The notes under the pieces were generated by a model. That model was not told where the DNA came from. It saw only the letters and a program-made list of their open reading frames with translations, and made no database searches. From assembly GCA_905331475.1 (NCBI GenBank), contig CAJNYU010003187.1, forward strand, positions 269,899 to 333,898: a DNA stretch of 64,000 nucleotides, given 5' to 3'. How positions within the stretch are numbered: the stretch's first letter is position 1; every line of letters starts with the position of its first letter. A program made the translations under genes and the position numbers. Of the stretch, positions 61,031 through 64,000 are shown one piece after another. Origin of the DNA: Rotaria socialis (lineage: Eukaryota; Rotifera; Eurotatoria; Philodinida; Philodinidae).

Positions 61031-62447
61031 AGTGGCGTATCTAAGGGGGGGGGGGGCTATATTGGGCGGCGCCCACCCACCGAGGGATTTTGCCCTCCCG
61101 TCGATAAGAAAAAATACTTCATAATAACTTTTAAATTTTTTCGATTTCCTTGCATATATTAAGATTGTTCGAAATTCCATCAACTAGTGACACCAATCGG
61201 ATACACTTTACATGCGTCCTTGGTCAAGCGATATCTATCGCTTTTACATTTATCCTCTCTCTCTCGTCAGCTAAATTCATTAGAAGCCCTACATCAGCGT
61301 TTCTAACAGCAGGTATCAGCCTTTGTGACAAAGTATCCATGATACTTGCGATATCGATTTGGTACTATGTTTTACATTGTGCTCATAAAAACAAAGTATC
61401 AAGCGAACACCTGCTGAGAAAAATTTACACTTTGCTTTTCATTCTATCCTATGAAAATTTCAAACTCCTCAATTTTTTTATCAATAGTGATTCACAAAGA
61501 CATGCATAATGAAGGAGAATATGAAGTTGAAAGGGTTATATGCTGAGTAGGTAAAAGATTGTTTTCTTTTCGGTGAATATTACAGTGCGTATTTTATTTG
61601 AGTCAGTGGCGGCGGAGCCACTGAGACAGGTGAAGCTTGAGCCTCACCTAGTTTTCAGCAGATGAGGCTCAACCTCACCTAGATTTCGCAATATGAGACT
61701 CAGCCTCACTTGCTTTTGTACTGAATATTGCTATTTTCTTGTTCTTGCACCAGAGTAGAAGCAAAGAAAAGTAGTTTTCAGTATTTTCCAATCTTTTTTT
61801 TTATAATGACCATATTTATTTTTACTGAAGCTCAATAATAAGAAGACTTATTTACTACTTGATGTTTCATAAAATCCCACGGTAGCAAAAAAATATGATG
61901 AGCCTCACCTAGCTTAATGACGCTCCACCGCCCCTGATTTGACTATTGTTTTATTTCTGTTTCTAAATTATCGATGAAATACTAGATAAACGATTTTGTT
62001 TTTATGTAATTTAATCAGATACTATTCTTTGTATACTTTTTATTTGAACTTAATAATAACAAATACATATTAAAAATATCTTTTTCTGAGTCTAAATCTA
62101 ACAATATATACCATGGAAACTTTATGATACTTTGTTTTTTCAAACAAAGTATCATTTTGCATTTAGCTTGCGAAAATACTATGCAATTTCATATTTTGTT
62201 TTAGATTTCTATTAGAAACGTTGCCCTATATTTAAGCGACTTGTTTGTTTTGTTTACTTTCATTTTGTCTTTTGTTGATATAATCTGCTTAATAAAAGAA
62301 TATACATGTCGTTTAATATTACTCTTTAGGAATCAGAAAATTAGGAAACTGGATTGAATTTTCAGAAAATAATCAACTATTGTGGAGGTAGTTTTTAAAT
62401 ACATTGGGGCGCTGCCCTCCCACCTACAATTTCCTGGATGCGCCACT
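61031..62447. mobile_element. Probable hAT-like element with AGTGGCGYATC ends, carrying a nested MITE
   Basis: AGTGGCGTATCTAAGGGGGG at the left is matched by an inverted AGTGGCGCATCCAGG at the right. Both sides continue with GGGAGGG and GGGCGGCGCCC/GGGGCGC blocks. No matching target duplication was found. Minus-strand sequence near 61230-61350 reads MDTLSQRLIPAVRNADVGLL over a short span and might be a transposase remnant, but stops surround it. The plus-strand ORF at 61150-61509 is therefore not accepted as a host gene. Confidence 0.5.
61604..61936. mobile_element. hAT-like MITE, GCCTCACCTAG-filled, 8-bp TSD
   Basis: CAGTGGCGGCGGAGC and GCTCCACCGCCCCTG are inverted ends with two mismatches, flanked by ATTTGAGT (61596-61603) and ATTTGACT (61937-61944), 7 of 8 identical. 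The interior has repeated GAGCCTCACCTAG motifs near both ends. It is inserted within the 61031-62447 element. Confidence 0.8.
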
Positions 62448-62558
62448 ACCCTCCAGCATCATATCTACGACAAAGAACAACGAATCGACGGCTTTTTTTT
62501 ATTGTTATTTTTAATTTTAATGTTCTACATTATTTTAATATCTTCATTTGTACATTAA

Positions 62559-63020
62559 ATGATAACATTGTATGATCAAAATGGTACAAAATCATTTGAT
62601 AAAAATCATAATGATGCATTTAAAATTCTACAAAATATGACTTTGGATGAACATAATTGTCATTATTGTATTCTCAATCATACGACTTATGATGACATTA
62701 AAAAAATTCTTCAAGTACATGATAGTACTGTTCATCGAGATACGACACTGTTTCGTTTACGTTTAATATTACACATTTTCGGAACATTCAATGTTCTTTT
62801 AGTATTCGTTGTGTATGGTGGTCCTCCAATTATTAATTCATTAACATGTATAAGTGCTTTATGCCTTTTAATTGCTCCATTTATTGAAAAAATTTATTTA
62901 ATGGTTTATCTCGAAAGTTCTGTGGTATTAGTTGCAACTGTATGGACAACTCAATCATCTTATGTTATTATTATCGCAATGTTTGTAGTAAACACAAACA
63001 TTTTTAAAAAAGCTGAATAG
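62559..63020 (+). CDS. Hypothetical multi-span membrane protein, 153 aa
   Basis: A single open frame from ATG. The first about 65 residues are hydrophilic with N-glycosylation-type sequons (NMT, NHT) and an HCHYC-like Cys pair. Then come three to four hydrophobic segments (ILHIFGTFNVLLVFVVYG, LTCISALCLLIAPFI, VYLESSVVLVATVWT, YVIIIAMFVV). Codon use resembles the other genes. No family is recognised; it could be the terminal exon of a larger membrane protein or a partial receptor. It begins 112 bp after the 61031-62447 element. Confidence 0.45.
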   Translation: MITLYDQNGTKSFDKNHNDAFKILQNMTLDEHNCHYCILNHTTYDDIKKILQVHDSTVHRDTTLFRLRLILHIFGTFNVLLVFVVYGGPPIINSLTCISALCLLIAPFIEKIYLMVYLESSVVLVATVWTTQSSYVIIIAMFVVNTNIFKKAE

Positions 63021-63744
63021 GTTTAATACACTATGACGTTTTTTTATTTTTTTTCATGAGAAAGACATTCAAACTTTAAATAAAAATTAGTTCAGTCTCA
63101 TTTCATTATTTCAGGTAGTTTTTTGTTTACATGATGCAAAAAAATAAATATATGTTTGTTTGTATACTTATTTATTGATGAAATTATTCATATTTTTTTA
63201 TGTTAACAGATTGTTTACAGATAACATATGAGATTTTTCCTTCCTCAGATTGATAATCATGCAGAATAGTTTTTCTAAATTCTAAGTTGTCATATTTATT
63301 TGTTTTCATCTCCATAGTTCCTTTTTATCTCAAAATTTTGGATATTCAAGTGTAGTTCTACTAGGAATAGAAATCTACCACCTTCTATAAAAGTATCAGT
63401 AGCCATGCTGAAAATTTCACGACTCGAAGATCTTATTGTCCTAAAACCTTTGATGAAAATATTTTAAAGGCTTTCAATCAGCATCGTAGTTTTTTGAACC
63501 CACAAAATATCACCTTTTTAAATATAATGACTATTACTATGATTTTTCATTATTTTGGAGTATAGACTTTTCTTTAACTACAAATCATGATTGAAGTTTT
63601 ATATACGTATATATATTTGTATAGCTGGTGGATATGGATGTGTGGCGGAATAAAACAGGCATGCTTTATTTTATTAACTGTGCATCGAAAAAAAGATATC
63701 TTTATTCTTATAGATTAATCAATTTTCCTAATGTCACCTTACTA
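63021..63744. other. Intergenic, no gene seen
   Basis: AT-rich sequence between the membrane-protein ORF and the terminal repeat. Confidence 0.3.
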
Positions 63745-64000
63745 CAGAGATGGGCAAGTCAGGCTTTTTTTTTGCCCAAGTCAAGTCAAGTCATTTGTAC
63801 ATGATACTTGAGCCAAGTTAAGTCGAGTCACACCTAAAAAAGAGAAACGCTCAAATCAAGTCAAGTCAAGTCAAGTCATTCCTAAAAATCAAAAGTCATG
63901 CAGTCAAGTCTTTTGACAAGTCAAGTCATGAGATTGATATTTCTTTAAAATTTTATAATTTAATCCTGTATCAATGTATTCAACAAAAATTTTACATTAG
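63745..64000. mobile_element. hAT-like element, AAGTC-filled, truncated by the window end
   Basis: It starts with CAGAGATGGGCAAGTCAGG, a hAT-style terminus, and is packed with CAAGTCAAGTC motifs. The other end and the target duplication lie outside the window. Confidence 0.5.

Noticed and set aside
61150-61509. 119-codon ORF with hydrophobic segments
   Set aside because: Lies inside an inverted-repeat element; the opposite strand looks more like a decayed transposase.

Overview
The window is AT-rich animal DNA. The genes are interrupted by short GT-AG introns, mostly 50-120 bp, and encode metazoan proteins: malectin, PDE6-delta, PHF5A, CD2BP2, the axonemal WD40 protein SPAG16, a forkhead factor, an SLC25 carrier and rhodopsin-like GPCRs. 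Small introns, tight gene pairs with a splice acceptor just upstream of the second ATG, lineage-specific GPCRs and many small hAT-like elements suggest a small aquatic invertebrate. A bdelloid rotifer is my best guess, but this is an inference from style, not a proven placement. All exon models were built by hand from splice sites and phase. Apart from the one exception noted below, every multi-exon model closes in frame from ATG to stop.

Layout. 1-10 kb is repeat-rich: one copy of a large dispersed repeat (about 1.5-2.5 kb), a 15-bp tandem cluster, a broken gene, a piggyBac-like element, a hAT MITE with a perfect 8-bp target duplication, and a close gene pair (small hypothetical plus ZNF706). 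10.8-12.6 kb holds a four-exon gene of unknown function. 12.7-20.7 kb on the minus strand is a GPCR whose TM3 and TM4 exons are split by a 6.07-kb intron containing a foldback element, itself hit by a hAT MITE, and a second inverted-repeat element. 20.7-33.4 kb has a tRNA-like sequence, two more hAT MITEs with perfect 8-bp duplications, a six-exon PTB-like/proline-rich gene (minus) and an inverted-repeat element ending in 15-bp repeats.

33.4-56.2 kb is the gene-dense core, with no mobile element recognised: intronless GPCR (+), SLC25 carrier (-), PDE6D (-), malectin (+), a KptA-like/LRR fusion (-), a FoxQ2-like forkhead gene (+), PHF5A and CD2BP2 (+, 72 bp apart, both spliceosomal) and the 18-exon SPAG16 (-). 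SPAG16 needs one extra base removed to stay in frame. 56-64 kb returns to repeats: a TCCG-rich element, a GTAC-rich foldback element, a second, inverted copy of the dispersed repeat, nested AGTGGCG-ended elements, a multi-membrane-span ORF and a hAT-like element running off the end.

Most useful for follow-up: the KptA N-lobe/LRR fusion lacking the catalytic His and C-lobe; the PHF5A-CD2BP2 pair as a likely trans-spliced operon; the giant TE-filled GPCR intron; and a set of MITEs, each filled with its own short repeated motif.
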